Origin: Spartobacteria bacterium
GTDB taxonomy: Bacteria; Verrucomicrobiota; Verrucomicrobiia; Chthoniobacterales; UBA10450
Direction of reading: 5' to 3'
Assembly: GCA_003169975.1 (NCBI GenBank)
Contig: PNAA01000036.1
Span: 1 to 64,000, forward strand
DNA length: 64,000 nt
This document shows positions 52,608 to 61,864 of this stretch, piece by piece. The stretch's first letter is position 1; every line of letters begins with the position of its first letter. The notes beneath the pieces are model-generated. The model ran no database searches. It saw only the letters and a program-made list of their open reading frames with translations, and was not told the origin of the DNA. The position numbers and the translations under genes are program-made.

Positions 52608-53828
52608 GTGATTAACGAAAAGACATTGGAGCTTAATCTCACCTTTGAAATATTGACCGTTGCAGACCAACTCTGGAGTTTGATCCAATTTGCCACATCG
52701 GCACCGCGAGTAATGCACGCGTGTCATTGTTTCCGCCCATATCGCCTTCCACCGCATCAACGTCCCCCATATGCCTTAGGCCTTACCCTCAACGACGAAA
52801 AGCGGCAGGGATGGGATGTTAAGATTCAACTACCCAGCGGCCCCGGCCGGCCGACACACGCCCTGTTCCTTCAGTTTAAGCAAGGAGAACACAAAGCTTA
52901 CTCAACTCACAAGCTCAGCGCATTTCGGGGATCGGTAAAATCGGCAAAGCCGTTTTGCGAATTTGAATTCAATAACAATTCCGATGGCACACAGCATATC
53001 GTGCTGCGTGGCCTTGCCGCCCAGCCTTCGCTTCAAGGGTCAGTCTCCTACGTCTTTCCGCGAATTCCCAACGCGCAAACATTCAAAGCGTGTTTGGGAC
53101 GCTTAATCCACGTAACGACTTCGCATACAGTCAGCGAGATCGATGCACAGGCGACAGCCAAAGGAATCATAATTTCCGCGGGCCAGTCCCACAAATTTAG
53201 GACTTCCTACACTAGTCCTTTCGTAACCGAATTATGTTCGGATCCTAAAGCCGTCGAACTTGATGGCGGTGAGGAAGGCGATCTGTTTTCGGACATTGTT
53301 AGTATCAGGGTTCATCGTGCCCTCACCGAGTGGCAAGAGATGCTTCGGGAGGCCTGGCACACAGTCGACTTCGAGCAGGTCAACTGGTCCGAACTGTTTC
53401 GGACCTTCCAAGTAGAATTGGGCCGCTATCTGGCGGTCGAGCCGCGCTTCTTCGCTGATATAACGGGCGACGAACTCCCCGGAGAGGACATCGAGGCGCT
53501 TGGCACCTCGTATCGCGAATTCTCACAGTTCGAAGAACAGCTGCGTGAGCATATCGAATTTAGTGCGCGCAATGACAACGAGCGCGAACAACTATTTCCT
53601 GAAAGGCGCAGGAACTCGCTGATGTCGCTCGTTGTAAAGAAAACAGCCCACTATAAGCATCTTCTTGCATCGCCTGAATGGCTGACGACCCCGATTCCGC
53701 AGCCCGAAACGACCTTCGCCATTCCGGTTGGCAATGAAATGGATTTGCGCCTTGAAACACTTGGAGGCGAATTATCGCAGGATGCTTTCGTACGATCGCT
53801 CAGCAGCCTTAGCTTTCAGGCCATATAG
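52608..53828 (+). CDS. Unknown accessory protein between hsdR and hsdS
   Basis: 406 residues, GTG start preceded by aaaggaacc. The N-terminal third contains GWDVKIQLPSG and THALFLQFKQGEHKAY, a D...Q-x-K arrangement that could be a divergent PD-(D/E)XK nuclease core. The rest is mixed alpha/beta (SVSYVFPRIPNAQTFKACLG) with a helical C-terminus and ends RSLSSLSFQAI. I cannot name a family. It starts 9 bp after hsdR and ends 2 bp before hsdS, so it belongs to the operon. A nuclease effector role is a hypothesis. Confidence 0.65.
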   Translation: MINEKTLELNLTFEILTVADQLWSLIQFATSAPRVMHACHCFRPYRLPPHQRPPYALGLTLNDEKRQGWDVKIQLPSGPGRPTHALFLQFKQGEHKAYSTHKLSAFRGSVKSAKPFCEFEFNNNSDGTQHIVLRGLAAQPSLQGSVSYVFPRIPNAQTFKACLGRLIHVTTSHTVSEIDAQATAKGIIISAGQSHKFRTSYTSPFVTELCSDPKAVELDGGEEGDLFSDIVSIRVHRALTEWQEMLREAWHTVDFEQVNWSELFRTFQVELGRYLAVEPRFFADITGDELPGEDIEALGTSYREFSQFEEQLREHIEFSARNDNEREQLFPERRRNSLMSLVVKKTAHYKHLLASPEWLTTPIPQPETTFAIPVGNEMDLRLETLGGELSQDAFVRSLSSLSFQAI

Positions 53829-53830
53829 CT

Positions 53831-55222
53831 TTGAATGCAGATCTGGATAAGTCTCTCAATGGCGAACAGCGACCCATGTTTCGCATTGGTGATTCATTGA
53901 AATTAATCAACGGCCGCGCATTCAAGCCTACTGAATGGAAGAAATCAGGGAGGCCGATTGTCCGAATTCAAAACCTCAATAACCCAGATGCTTCGTTCAA
54001 TTATTTCGATGGCGATCTTCCTGAAAAATTTCTGCTCGATCACGGAGACTTGCTCTTCGCTTGGTCAGGCACGCCAGGGACTTCGTTTGGCGCTCACATC
54101 TGGCGCGGCGGCAAGGCTTGGCTAAACCAGCATATTTTCAAAGTTCAGTTCGACGAGACACAGTTCGACAAAAAGTTCCTGCAGCTCGCGATTAATCAGA
54201 ACCTGTCGGAATACATCCGCGCTGCCCACGGAGGAGCTGGGCTTGCGCATATCACTAAGGGCCGATTCGAAGAATCTGAATTACCTCAGCCGAAAATTCC
54301 CGAACAGCGGCGGATTGTGGCGGAGATAGAGAAACAATTCACACGACTGGAAGCTGGAGTAGCGGCGATGCGACGGGCGGAGGCCAACTTCAAGCGCTAC
54401 CGAGCTTCCGTCCTTAAAGCCGCCTGCGAGGGCCGCCTCGTTCCCATGGAAGCCGAACTCGCCAAAGCCGGAAACAGAAAATTTGAAACCGGCGAAGAAC
54501 TCCTTAAGCGCATCCTCACCGAGCGTCGCCAAAACTGGCAGGGCCGCGGAAAATACAAAGAGCCTTCCGCGGCCAAAACGGCTGACTTGCCGCCGCTCCC
54601 ACGGGGCTGGACTTGGACGACTGCACAGCAACTCAATCTTGCCAATCGTCCGTGTGCTTACGGCGTTCTTCAGCCAGGCGAAAATGTTCCTAATGGCGTG
54701 CCGTTTGTCCGCGTCGGGGACATCAACAATGGGACGGTACAGCTGGAGAGCATGAAAAGAATCTCCACGACTATTGCCGCACAATACCCGCGCACGAAAC
54801 TTCATGGTGGCGAACTGGCGATCACACTCGTCGGGGCAATCGGAAGGACAGCAATCATTCCCGAGAGCCTCGCAGGCGGAAACACCGCTCGCGCTGTCGG
54901 CGTCATTCCGCTAACACAGCAAGTCAACGCCCACTGGGTTGAGATTTGGTTTCGCAATCCGGCAAAGAACGCCGAGATGGATTCCAAATCGCATGAAGTC
55001 GCGCGGAAAACTTTAAACTTGGAAGATGTCCGGGTCGCAAGCATTGCGCTGCCACCCGTTGCCGAGCAAACGCGGATCGTGGCGGAAGTGGAGAGGCGGT
55101 TGAGCGTGATCGAGGAATTGGAGGCGGCGGTGATCGCCGATCTGCAGCGCGCCACTCGTCTCCGACAATCGATCCTTCATAGGTCCTTTTCGTCTGAGCC
55201 TCTGAATGCCAATCGCGAATGA
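53831..55222 (+). CDS. hsdS: Type I restriction enzyme, HsdS specificity subunit
   Basis: 463 residues from a TTG start 2 bp after the preceding gene; an ATG at 53876 is an alternative. Two target-recognition domains alternate with conserved helical spacers: TRD1 (about 15-155), spacer IPEQRRIVAEIEKQFTRLEA, TRD2 (about 255-410), spacer VAEQTRIVAEVERRLSVIEE. The two spacers repeat the IVAE(I/V)E pattern expected of HsdS. Each half reads one part of a bipartite site. It overlaps the reverse transcriptase gene by 4 bp. Confidence 0.93.
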   Translation: MNADLDKSLNGEQRPMFRIGDSLKLINGRAFKPTEWKKSGRPIVRIQNLNNPDASFNYFDGDLPEKFLLDHGDLLFAWSGTPGTSFGAHIWRGGKAWLNQHIFKVQFDETQFDKKFLQLAINQNLSEYIRAAHGGAGLAHITKGRFEESELPQPKIPEQRRIVAEIEKQFTRLEAGVAAMRRAEANFKRYRASVLKAACEGRLVPMEAELAKAGNRKFETGEELLKRILTERRQNWQGRGKYKEPSAAKTADLPPLPRGWTWTTAQQLNLANRPCAYGVLQPGENVPNGVPFVRVGDINNGTVQLESMKRISTTIAAQYPRTKLHGGELAITLVGAIGRTAIIPESLAGGNTARAVGVIPLTQQVNAHWVEIWFRNPAKNAEMDSKSHEVARKTLNLEDVRVASIALPPVAEQTRIVAEVERRLSVIEELEAAVIADLQRATRLRQSILHRSFSSEPLNANRE

Positions 55223-56910
55223 CTAAGTCTTTGGAGCTCGCGGAGATGATCGGCCGGGGCTTTTTGCCTCGCGAACTCCCTCCGCCCTTCAATTCGCTAG
55301 CGTACGGAGCCTACATCAAGTCACTCGGCGGCGCTCGGCTGCCATTCGATACGACAACGAGAGGCTTCAAGACGTCTGTTCCGGAGATCTATAATTTGGC
55401 TAGAGCCGGCAGCTTCAGAAGAGAGCTATCTATTTTGAACCCCATTCACTTTGCCGCACTGGCAGATTGTATCGCGGCTCAATGGACCCAAATTGCAAAA
55501 CTCACGGAATCGAGACTTTCTCTTACGTCGCCAACTGTGAGCGCGGAAGGGAGGGCAATCACGCGGCGAACGTCCTTAGATCTGCTTCCAAGATTGCGTG
55601 CGGAAACGCGTAGCCAAGGCCGGTATCTACTGAAAGCCGATGTAAATCGGTTCTATCCGTCGATCTACACCCACAGCATTCCGTGGGCTGCCCATGGAAA
55701 AGCCTTCGCGAAGGCGAACCGAGGCTCGGAGCACTGGGGCAATAGAGTGGATCTGCTAATGCGGAACTGCCAAGACGCGCAGACAAATGGGATTCCCGTT
55801 GGGCCAGATACCTCACTGGTGCTTGCTGAGCTTCTACTTACGCGCGTTGATCGTAAGTTGACTCGCCGCCGGATCAAAGGTTTGCGCTACATGGACGATT
55901 ACGAACTTGTTTTCGATTCCGAAAAACAAGCATTGGAAGCGCGTACGCAGCTCCAGCAAGCCTTACTGGAGTTCGAACTCAACCTAAGCACCACAAAAAC
56001 GGGTGTTTATCCCTTACCGCAACAACTCGAAGAGCCTTGGGTATCCTCGCTAAATTTATTCCAACTTTCTGAATCGGATCAATATTTTGAAACCCAAGTA
56101 GTGCGGTTCTTCGACCGCGCCTTCGAGCTAGCGCGAGACTTTCCACAAGAAGGCGTTTTGAAATATGCGGCGGGTCGCATAGCGAAACTTCGCGTGGCCG
56201 GCGAGCGAGCAGAGCTGCTAGAAAATCTGTTGATGCAGTGTGCGCAAGTGGAGGCGGGATCCCTCGCGTTCGTCTTGGCCTCGATGCTAAAGCATCCGCC
56301 TGCTACGACACAGAGGCGAAATCGGAGACACGCGATGCTGCTGCGGATCATCGCCACGCATGCGCCGCAACGTCACTCCAGTGAAGTCGCTTGGGCCGTC
56401 TGGGCGTGTATCGCAATGAAACTGCAGCTCAATCGCAGTGCCACAAGGGCAGTGCTCGACATGGAAGATTCAGTCTGCGCTCTTCTCGCTCTTCATGCTC
56501 GAAGGCTCGGATTGGTCGAAAGGCCGAGTGACCTAAACCCGTTGCGCAGCGGGATGACAGCGGAGGCGCTATATGGACCTAGGTGGCTCCTTGCGTACGA
56601 AGCAAATTTCAAAGGGTGGTTCCAATTTCGCGGTGCGAACGACTTTGTGGCTAGGGATCGCAATTTTCGGCGTCTCAAAAACGCGAAGGTAAGTTTCTAT
56701 GACGCGTCGAAAACAACACTGCCCGAGCCGCCATCGCCGATCGCCCGTACTAGTAAGGTCATCGACGATTACCTCTCTCGGATCACTTCCGATTATGAAG
56801 ACGCAGATGGAGACGAGGATGAAGACGAAGAGGGCGTTTCCGCCGAAGACATAGCCGAGAGGCTGCGCGAACTTGACCGAGCCAAGAAACCGGGGCCGCT
56901 CGGAATTTGA
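55219..56910 (+). CDS. Reverse transcriptase of the unknown-group/Abi-like type
   Basis: 563 residues. RT motifs: YLLKADVNRFYPSIYTHSIP (about 136-155, first catalytic Asp141), GIPVGPDTSLVLAELLLTRV (191-210) and RYMDDYELVF (223-232, catalytic Asp226/227). The catalytic triad is intact. After about residue 300 the protein is a helical repeat-like domain with no maturase, nuclease or protease motif, and ends in an acidic DADGDEDEDEEG stretch. This build resembles UG/DRT defence RTs and Abi proteins rather than group II introns or retrons. It overlaps hsdS by ATGA, so it is made as part of the restriction operon. The exact UG class is not assigned. Confidence 0.88.
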   Translation: MTKSLELAEMIGRGFLPRELPPPFNSLAYGAYIKSLGGARLPFDTTTRGFKTSVPEIYNLARAGSFRRELSILNPIHFAALADCIAAQWTQIAKLTESRLSLTSPTVSAEGRAITRRTSLDLLPRLRAETRSQGRYLLKADVNRFYPSIYTHSIPWAAHGKAFAKANRGSEHWGNRVDLLMRNCQDAQTNGIPVGPDTSLVLAELLLTRVDRKLTRRRIKGLRYMDDYELVFDSEKQALEARTQLQQALLEFELNLSTTKTGVYPLPQQLEEPWVSSLNLFQLSESDQYFETQVVRFFDRAFELARDFPQEGVLKYAAGRIAKLRVAGERAELLENLLMQCAQVEAGSLAFVLASMLKHPPATTQRRNRRHAMLLRIIATHAPQRHSSEVAWAVWACIAMKLQLNRSATRAVLDMEDSVCALLALHARRLGLVERPSDLNPLRSGMTAEALYGPRWLLAYEANFKGWFQFRGANDFVARDRNFRRLKNAKVSFYDASKTTLPEPPSPIARTSKVIDDYLSRITSDYEDADGDEDEDEEGVSAEDIAERLRELDRAKKPGPLGI

Positions 56911-56913
56911 ATC

Positions 56914-57039
56914 GTGAGTTCCCAGCATCTACTCCAAGAGCTCTGTAATTATTCCAAGATTCTCTCAGATCAGCGGCTTACCTTCGCATTTGCGTCTCGT
57001 GTTAGCATTTCATCAGCGTGCACGGGTGACAACTTATGA
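56914..57039 (+). CDS. 41-codon small ORF bridging RT and DUF5131 genes
   Basis: A GTG 3 bp after the RT stop opens a frame that ends in TGA at 57037-57039, overlapping the next ATG (57036) as ATGA. The peptide begins SSQHLLQELCNYSKILSDQR. Full use of the gap with coupling at both ends suggests it is translated. Its start resembles the N-terminus of the HsdM in this operon (LVQKLWNYCNILRDDGLSY), so it could be a relic of an earlier hsdM. Not long enough for a firm call. Confidence 0.4.
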   Translation: MSSQHLLQELCNYSKILSDQRLTFAFASRVSISSACTGDNL

Positions 57040-57845
57040 GTGACAATTCCAAAATCGAATGGACAGATGCAACGTGGAACCCGATTCGTGGGTGCACAAA
57101 GATTAGCGCAGGCTGCACACACTGTTACGCGGAGACGTTTGCCGAACGGTTTCGCGGCGTTCTTGGCCATCCCTTCGAGTTTGGGTTCGATCTGAGGCTC
57201 GTACCCGAAAAGCTGGGCGACCCGATCCGCTGGTCCAAGCCCAAGAAGATTTTTGTGAACTCGATGAGTGACCTCTTCCACGAAGACGTGTCGGACGAAT
57301 ATATTGAGAAAATCTGCCGGGTAATGTTAGCGGCGAACTGGCATACTTACCAGATTCTAACTAAAAGAGCCGACCGCATGGCCGGGTTACTACGCGGAAA
57401 GCTGCGTAGAGCGGCCAAGGCGCCACACATCTGGTGGGGCGTGAGTGTGGAGAATCGCAAGCATGGTTTACCGCGTATTGCCGAACTGCGAAACGCCAAG
57501 CCGGCGGTCGCTTTTCTCTCGGTGGAACCTCTGCTTGAAGACCTCGGAAAATTCGACCTGAGCAGCGTACATTGGGTGATCGTTGGCGGCGAGAGCGGGC
57601 CGGGGGCGCGCCCCATGGAGGCCGAGTGGGTGCGGGATATTCGTGATCAGTGTCGCAAAGCGGATGTCCCATTCTTCTTCAAGCAGTGGGGCGGAATCCG
57701 TAAGAAAGAAACTGGACGTCGCCTCGATGGCAAGACGTATGACCAATATCCCGATCTCGCCGAGGCGGTGGCCTTGAAGGGCGATGCGAGAGCGTTACTC
57801 CTTCGGAAAGTAGAGACAGAATTCCGCGTAAAAGCCACGCGATGA
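57036..57845 (+). CDS. DUF5131 (phage Gp37/Gp68) three-Cys-motif protein
   Basis: 269 residues. The N-terminal block IEWTDATWNPIRGCTKISAG continues into CTHCYAE, giving Cys20, Cys27 and Cys30 (C-x6-C-x2-C), the defining three-Cys motif. VGGESGPGARPMEAEWVRDI and FFFKQWGG are also family hallmarks. The fold is thought to be radical-SAM-like, but the reaction is unknown. It is followed, with a 4-bp overlap, by its usual partner TcmP. Here the pair is embedded in a type I restriction operon. Confidence 0.9.
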   Translation: MSDNSKIEWTDATWNPIRGCTKISAGCTHCYAETFAERFRGVLGHPFEFGFDLRLVPEKLGDPIRWSKPKKIFVNSMSDLFHEDVSDEYIEKICRVMLAANWHTYQILTKRADRMAGLLRGKLRRAAKAPHIWWGVSVENRKHGLPRIAELRNAKPAVAFLSVEPLLEDLGKFDLSSVHWVIVGGESGPGARPMEAEWVRDIRDQCRKADVPFFFKQWGGIRKKETGRRLDGKTYDQYPDLAEAVALKGDARALLLRKVETEFRVKATR

Positions 57846-59005
57846 GCAACGATGAACTTTATACCGGACGTGAACAGACCTTAGTCAAACACTTCATTCT
57901 TCAAAAATATCTAGAGCGCTTTGCTTATATCGTCGGTTCACATTGCGATGTCCTGACATACGTCGACTGTTTCTCCGGCCCGTGGAATGCACGCTCAGAG
58001 AAATTTGAGGATAGTTCTTTTGCGATCGCTTTAAAGGAGCTGCGCAACGCGAGGGACGCATTGGCCCAACAGCGAGGAAGACGCGTTCAACTGCGTTGTT
58101 TCTTTCTTGAAAAGGACCGCGCTGCCTATGCCAAGCTGAAGGAATTTACGGACGGCGTATCGGACGCTCAGATCGAAACGAGAAACTCCACGCTTGAGGA
58201 ATCCGTTCCCAATATTAGCGATTTCGTGCGACGCGGAGGTTCAAACGCCTTCTCTTTTGTCTTTATCGATCCAAAGGGTTGGACGGGATTTGAGATGGAA
58301 ACGATCACTCCGTTACTGCGTCTTAATCCAGGCGAAGTACTGATCAATTTTATGACCGGTCACATCCGACGCTTTCTTGACTCCCCTCAAGAGGAAACGC
58401 AGGACAGTTTTAAGCGGTTGTTTGGTTCCAGTTCATTCAGGGCGAAGGTACAAGGACTTGAGCAACTCGAAAGGGAAGATGCCGCTGTGGAGGAATACGC
58501 TCGTAATGCCAAAGCGATCGGCGGTTTCAACTTCGGCAGCAGCGCCATTGTTCTGCATCCAGAGATTGATCGAACCCACTTCAATCTGATTTACTTAACG
58601 CGGAATCTTAAAGGCATCGAGGTTTTTAAGGATGCTGAGAAGAAGGCGATGGCCGTGCAGGAATCCGCGAGGGCGGATGCACAACAGCGCAAACGCGTCG
58701 CACGGCAGGGACAATCCGAACTGTTCGACAGCCAAGAACTTCATGATTCCACACATTACGAATCCCTACGAAACCGCTATTCGGCAAAGGCGCGTGGTTT
58801 GGTTTTGCGGGCGTTGGAATCGAAGCGCCGGGTTTCTTACGACGAGGCGTGGATCCTTGCACTCTCGGGACCATTATCTTGGGACGGAGATCTAAAGCAA
58901 TGGATCGAAGAGTGGAAGGCAAGCGGCCACCTTGAGATCGCTGGCATGCAGCCTCGCCAACGAGTGCCGCATCGTGGCGAGGAGAACTACCTAATCTGGA
59001 AATGA
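57842..59005 (+). CDS. tcmP: Three-Cys-motif partner protein TcmP
   Basis: 387 residues matching the TcmP family: TLVKHFILQKYLERFAYIVG, then LTYVDCFSGPWNA and a DPKGWTGFEMETI block (FVFIDPKGW) that look like a SAM-dependent methyltransferase fold. The C-terminal part is a helical/winged region (YDEAWILALSGPLSWDGDLK). The family is defined by its linkage to DUF5131 proteins, as here. It overlaps DUF5131 and hsdM by 4 bp each. The substrate is unknown; modification of DNA or RNA is plausible. Confidence 0.9.
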   Translation: MSNDELYTGREQTLVKHFILQKYLERFAYIVGSHCDVLTYVDCFSGPWNARSEKFEDSSFAIALKELRNARDALAQQRGRRVQLRCFFLEKDRAAYAKLKEFTDGVSDAQIETRNSTLEESVPNISDFVRRGGSNAFSFVFIDPKGWTGFEMETITPLLRLNPGEVLINFMTGHIRRFLDSPQEETQDSFKRLFGSSSFRAKVQGLEQLEREDAAVEEYARNAKAIGGFNFGSSAIVLHPEIDRTHFNLIYLTRNLKGIEVFKDAEKKAMAVQESARADAQQRKRVARQGQSELFDSQELHDSTHYESLRNRYSAKARGLVLRALESKRRVSYDEAWILALSGPLSWDGDLKQWIEEWKASGHLEIAGMQPRQRVPHRGEENYLIWK

Positions 59006-60498
59006 GCAACCCTGCCGCCCTCGTCCAAAAGCTCTGGAATTACTGCAACATCTTGCGAGATGACGGCCTGTCCTACGGCGATTACGTCGAGCAGTTGACG
59101 TTCTTGTTATTCCTGAAAATGGCGGACGAGCAGTCGAAGCCGCCCTTCAACAAGCCGTCACCCATCCCGCAAGGTTTTAGTTGGCCCGCGCTTCTAAAGC
59201 TGGATGGCGACGATCTCGAGATTCATTATCGCCATACGCTGGAGGAGCTCGGCAAGCGATCGGGCATGCTCGGCGTCATCTTTCGCAAGGCGCAAAACAA
59301 AATCCAGGACCCTGCCAAGCTGCGCCGGCTCATCGTGGACCTGATAGACAAGGAGCAGTGGTCCAGCCTTTCCGCGGACGTGAAGGGCGACGCCTACGAG
59401 GGGTTGCTGCAAAAGAACGCCGAGGACGTGAAAGGCGGCGCGGGCCAATACTTCACCCCGCGCCCGCTCATCGCCGCGATGGTGGACGCGATCGCTCCGC
59501 AACCAGGTCAGACGATCTGCGATCCCGCCTGCGGCACCGGCGGGTTCCTGCTCGCGGCGCATGATTACATCGCGGAGCATTATCAGCTCGACCGGGCGCA
59601 GAAGAAGAAGCTCAAGAGCGGCACCTTCCTCGGCATCGAGTTGGTGGACAGCGTCACGCGCCTCTGCGCGATGAACCTGCTTTTGCACGGCATCGGGTCG
59701 GAGGCGGACGGTCAGACTTTGGAATCCGGACTCCCGGTAGTGACCAAGGACGCGCTCGCCACGAAGCACGGCGAATACGACATCGTCCTGGCCAATCCGC
59801 CCTTCGGCAAGAAGAGCAGTGTCACCATCGTCAACGAAGCCGGCGAGACCTCCAAAGAATCGCTCATCATTAACCGCGACGATTTCTGGGCGAGCACGAG
59901 CAACAAACAACTCAATTTTCTCCAGCACATCTTCACCATCCTCAAGCAACACGGCCGCGCTGCGGTCGTGTTACCAGACAACGTCCTCTTCGAAGGCGGC
60001 GCGGGCGAAACTATCCGGCGCGCTCTGCTCAAGCAAGCCGATGTCCACACCCTTGTCCGCTTACCCACCGGCATCTTCTACGCGCAAGGAGTGAAGGCCA
60101 ACGTCCTCTTCTTCGACCGTAAACCCGCCCAAGAAAAGCCGTGGACTAGCAAGCTCTGGATCTATGATCTGCGCACCAACCTGCATTTCACGCTACGGGA
60201 AAACACCCTCAAGCGCAGCGACCTTGATGACTTCGTAAGCTGTTACAACCCAAAGAACCGACACGATCGAAAGCCGACTTGGAGCGAGAAAAACGACAAA
60301 GGCCGTTGGAGAGCCTACAAATACGAAGACCTCATCAAGCGCGACAAGATCAACCTCGACATCTTCTGGCTAAAAGACGAAGCCCTCGAAGACAGCGCCA
60401 ACCTCCCCGCCCCCGAAGTCATCGCCGCCGACATCCTCGAAGACCTCCAAGCCGCTCTAGCCCAGTTCGCCGAAATCGCCAATGACCTAAAGAGGTAG
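59002..60498 (+). CDS. hsdM: Type I restriction enzyme, HsdM methyltransferase subunit
   Basis: 498-residue N6-adenine methyltransferase. The N-terminal HsdM domain has WNYCNILRDDGLSYGDYVEQ, followed by GGAGQYFTPRPLIAAMVDAI, the SAM motif CDPACGTGGFLLAAHDYI and the catalytic NPPF in DIVLANPPFGKKS. It lies at the end of the restriction set rather than first, as in most type I operons. Its last 84 bp are repeated at 62422-62500. The next gene starts 1 bp after its stop. Confidence 0.95.
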   Translation: MSNPAALVQKLWNYCNILRDDGLSYGDYVEQLTFLLFLKMADEQSKPPFNKPSPIPQGFSWPALLKLDGDDLEIHYRHTLEELGKRSGMLGVIFRKAQNKIQDPAKLRRLIVDLIDKEQWSSLSADVKGDAYEGLLQKNAEDVKGGAGQYFTPRPLIAAMVDAIAPQPGQTICDPACGTGGFLLAAHDYIAEHYQLDRAQKKKLKSGTFLGIELVDSVTRLCAMNLLLHGIGSEADGQTLESGLPVVTKDALATKHGEYDIVLANPPFGKKSSVTIVNEAGETSKESLIINRDDFWASTSNKQLNFLQHIFTILKQHGRAAVVLPDNVLFEGGAGETIRRALLKQADVHTLVRLPTGIFYAQGVKANVLFFDRKPAQEKPWTSKLWIYDLRTNLHFTLRENTLKRSDLDDFVSCYNPKNRHDRKPTWSEKNDKGRWRAYKYEDLIKRDKINLDIFWLKDEALEDSANLPAPEVIAADILEDLQAALAQFAEIANDLKR

Positions 60499-60499
60499 T

Positions 60500-61864
60500 A
60501 TGCCAGCGCGGAAGTTAGACCAGATCCAAACCATCGTGATAGTCATGATGGAAAATCGATCCTTTGACCACATGCTTGGCTACCTATCGCTTCCCAAATA
60601 CGGAGGGCTTCAGGTAGAGGGATTGAAGGATGATCCCCGCTGGCAGGAGAGTATCGCGAGCGTTTACAACAACGAAATCTTTCCCCCGTGGCGCGACTAT
60701 AATCCTTTCCGAGCGCTTGCTGGCGATCCTCCACACGAACGAGAAGACATCAAGCTTCAGTTAGGCCCGATGGTAAATGGAAGGTATCCAATGAAAGGTT
60801 TCGTCGAAAACCTTTCACATGCCACGGCAAAGCCAATCATTGATAAAGATCACCCGCCTGAAGTGATGGGGTACTTCACTCCCGAGGAGGTTCCTATTTC
60901 AGATTTTTTAGCGCGCAACTTCCGCGTCTGCGATCACTGGTTTTCCGCGCTCCCGGCAGGAACGCAGGCGAATCGCCTGATGGCGATGAGCGGCTACACG
61001 TTTATTGATAAGAACGTCCACATCCTACCGAATGAACATCTTGTTTACGACTGGCTGACTGAACGCGGCATTAGCTGGAGAGTCTATCATGAGGGAATGC
61101 CTTTCTTTTCAATGATGCTGAATTGGACGCCCCAGATTCTTAACGACAATCTTTTTCGCCGTTTCGACAGACTTGTCACGGATATTTCTGAAGCGGCCAA
61201 AGGCGAAATGCCGCAAGTGATATTTCTTGAGCCTGCATACACCGATGCCCCTCACATCGGACCAAGTAGCGATGATCACGCACCAAGCGGCGCAAGCGCG
61301 GGTCAGGAGTTCTTGATGAAAGCCTATAATGCCATTACGTACGATCCGACGCTCTGGCAAAACACCGTGATGATAATCACGTATGATGAGCATGGAGGGT
61401 TTTTTGACCACGTTTCGCCTCCTCCGGTCAAGACGCCTGCTCCCGAAGCTGCCAATTATGCATCTTTCGAAACACTAGGTGTTCGTGTTCCAGGATTCGT
61501 TGTTTCCCCATTCGTTAAGCCTGGACAGCCGTTTAACTCAATCTTGGATCATACGTCGGTTCTGAAGTTTCTCGGTCAACGGTTTTCGCCCGACGGTTTG
61601 TACAGTCCAGAGGTCGACAACCGACAAGTAGGAAGTGTGTTGGATGTTCTCGATCTTAGTGCGACAGCTGAGTCCCCGCCTGCACCGGAATTGAACGACT
61701 ACGTGGGCCGGGCAGAATTAGCGGGGCGCACCTCTCCTGAGGTTCCACTCAACAGTGAAATAATGAAATCGTTCCAGACCGCCCTCGACGCGCTCCACGC
61801 TCACTCCGCCCCCGCGACTGAGTCAAAATTTCCGGAACTCACACCCTTTATCACTCGGATATGA
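60500..61864 (+). CDS. Phospholipase C/acid phosphatase-type phosphoesterase without signal peptide
   Basis: 454 residues of the phosphoesterase family that includes bacterial phospholipase C and AcpA. The metal/nucleophile motifs are IVIVMMENRSFDHMLGYLSL (Glu-Asn at the N-terminus), SALPAGTQANRLMAMSGY, IITYDEHGGFFDHVSPPP and HTSVLKFLGQRF. Family members are normally exported with a Tat or Sec signal; here the protein begins MPARKLDQIQTIVIV, so no signal is present. It starts 1 bp after hsdM and overlaps the ankyrin lipoprotein gene by 4 bp. It may be a membrane-damaging effector; that is inference. Confidence 0.88.
   Translation: MPARKLDQIQTIVIVMMENRSFDHMLGYLSLPKYGGLQVEGLKDDPRWQESIASVYNNEIFPPWRDYNPFRALAGDPPHEREDIKLQLGPMVNGRYPMKGFVENLSHATAKPIIDKDHPPEVMGYFTPEEVPISDFLARNFRVCDHWFSALPAGTQANRLMAMSGYTFIDKNVHILPNEHLVYDWLTERGISWRVYHEGMPFFSMMLNWTPQILNDNLFRRFDRLVTDISEAAKGEMPQVIFLEPAYTDAPHIGPSSDDHAPSGASAGQEFLMKAYNAITYDPTLWQNTVMIITYDEHGGFFDHVSPPPVKTPAPEAANYASFETLGVRVPGFVVSPFVKPGQPFNSILDHTSVLKFLGQRFSPDGLYSPEVDNRQVGSVLDVLDLSATAESPPAPELNDYVGRAELAGRTSPEVPLNSEIMKSFQTALDALHAHSAPATESKFPELTPFITRI

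Noticed and set aside
55219-57035. Retron or group II intron
   Set aside because: No msr-msd-like inverted repeats flank the RT, no maturase or HNH domain is present, and the downstream gap is an open reading frame.
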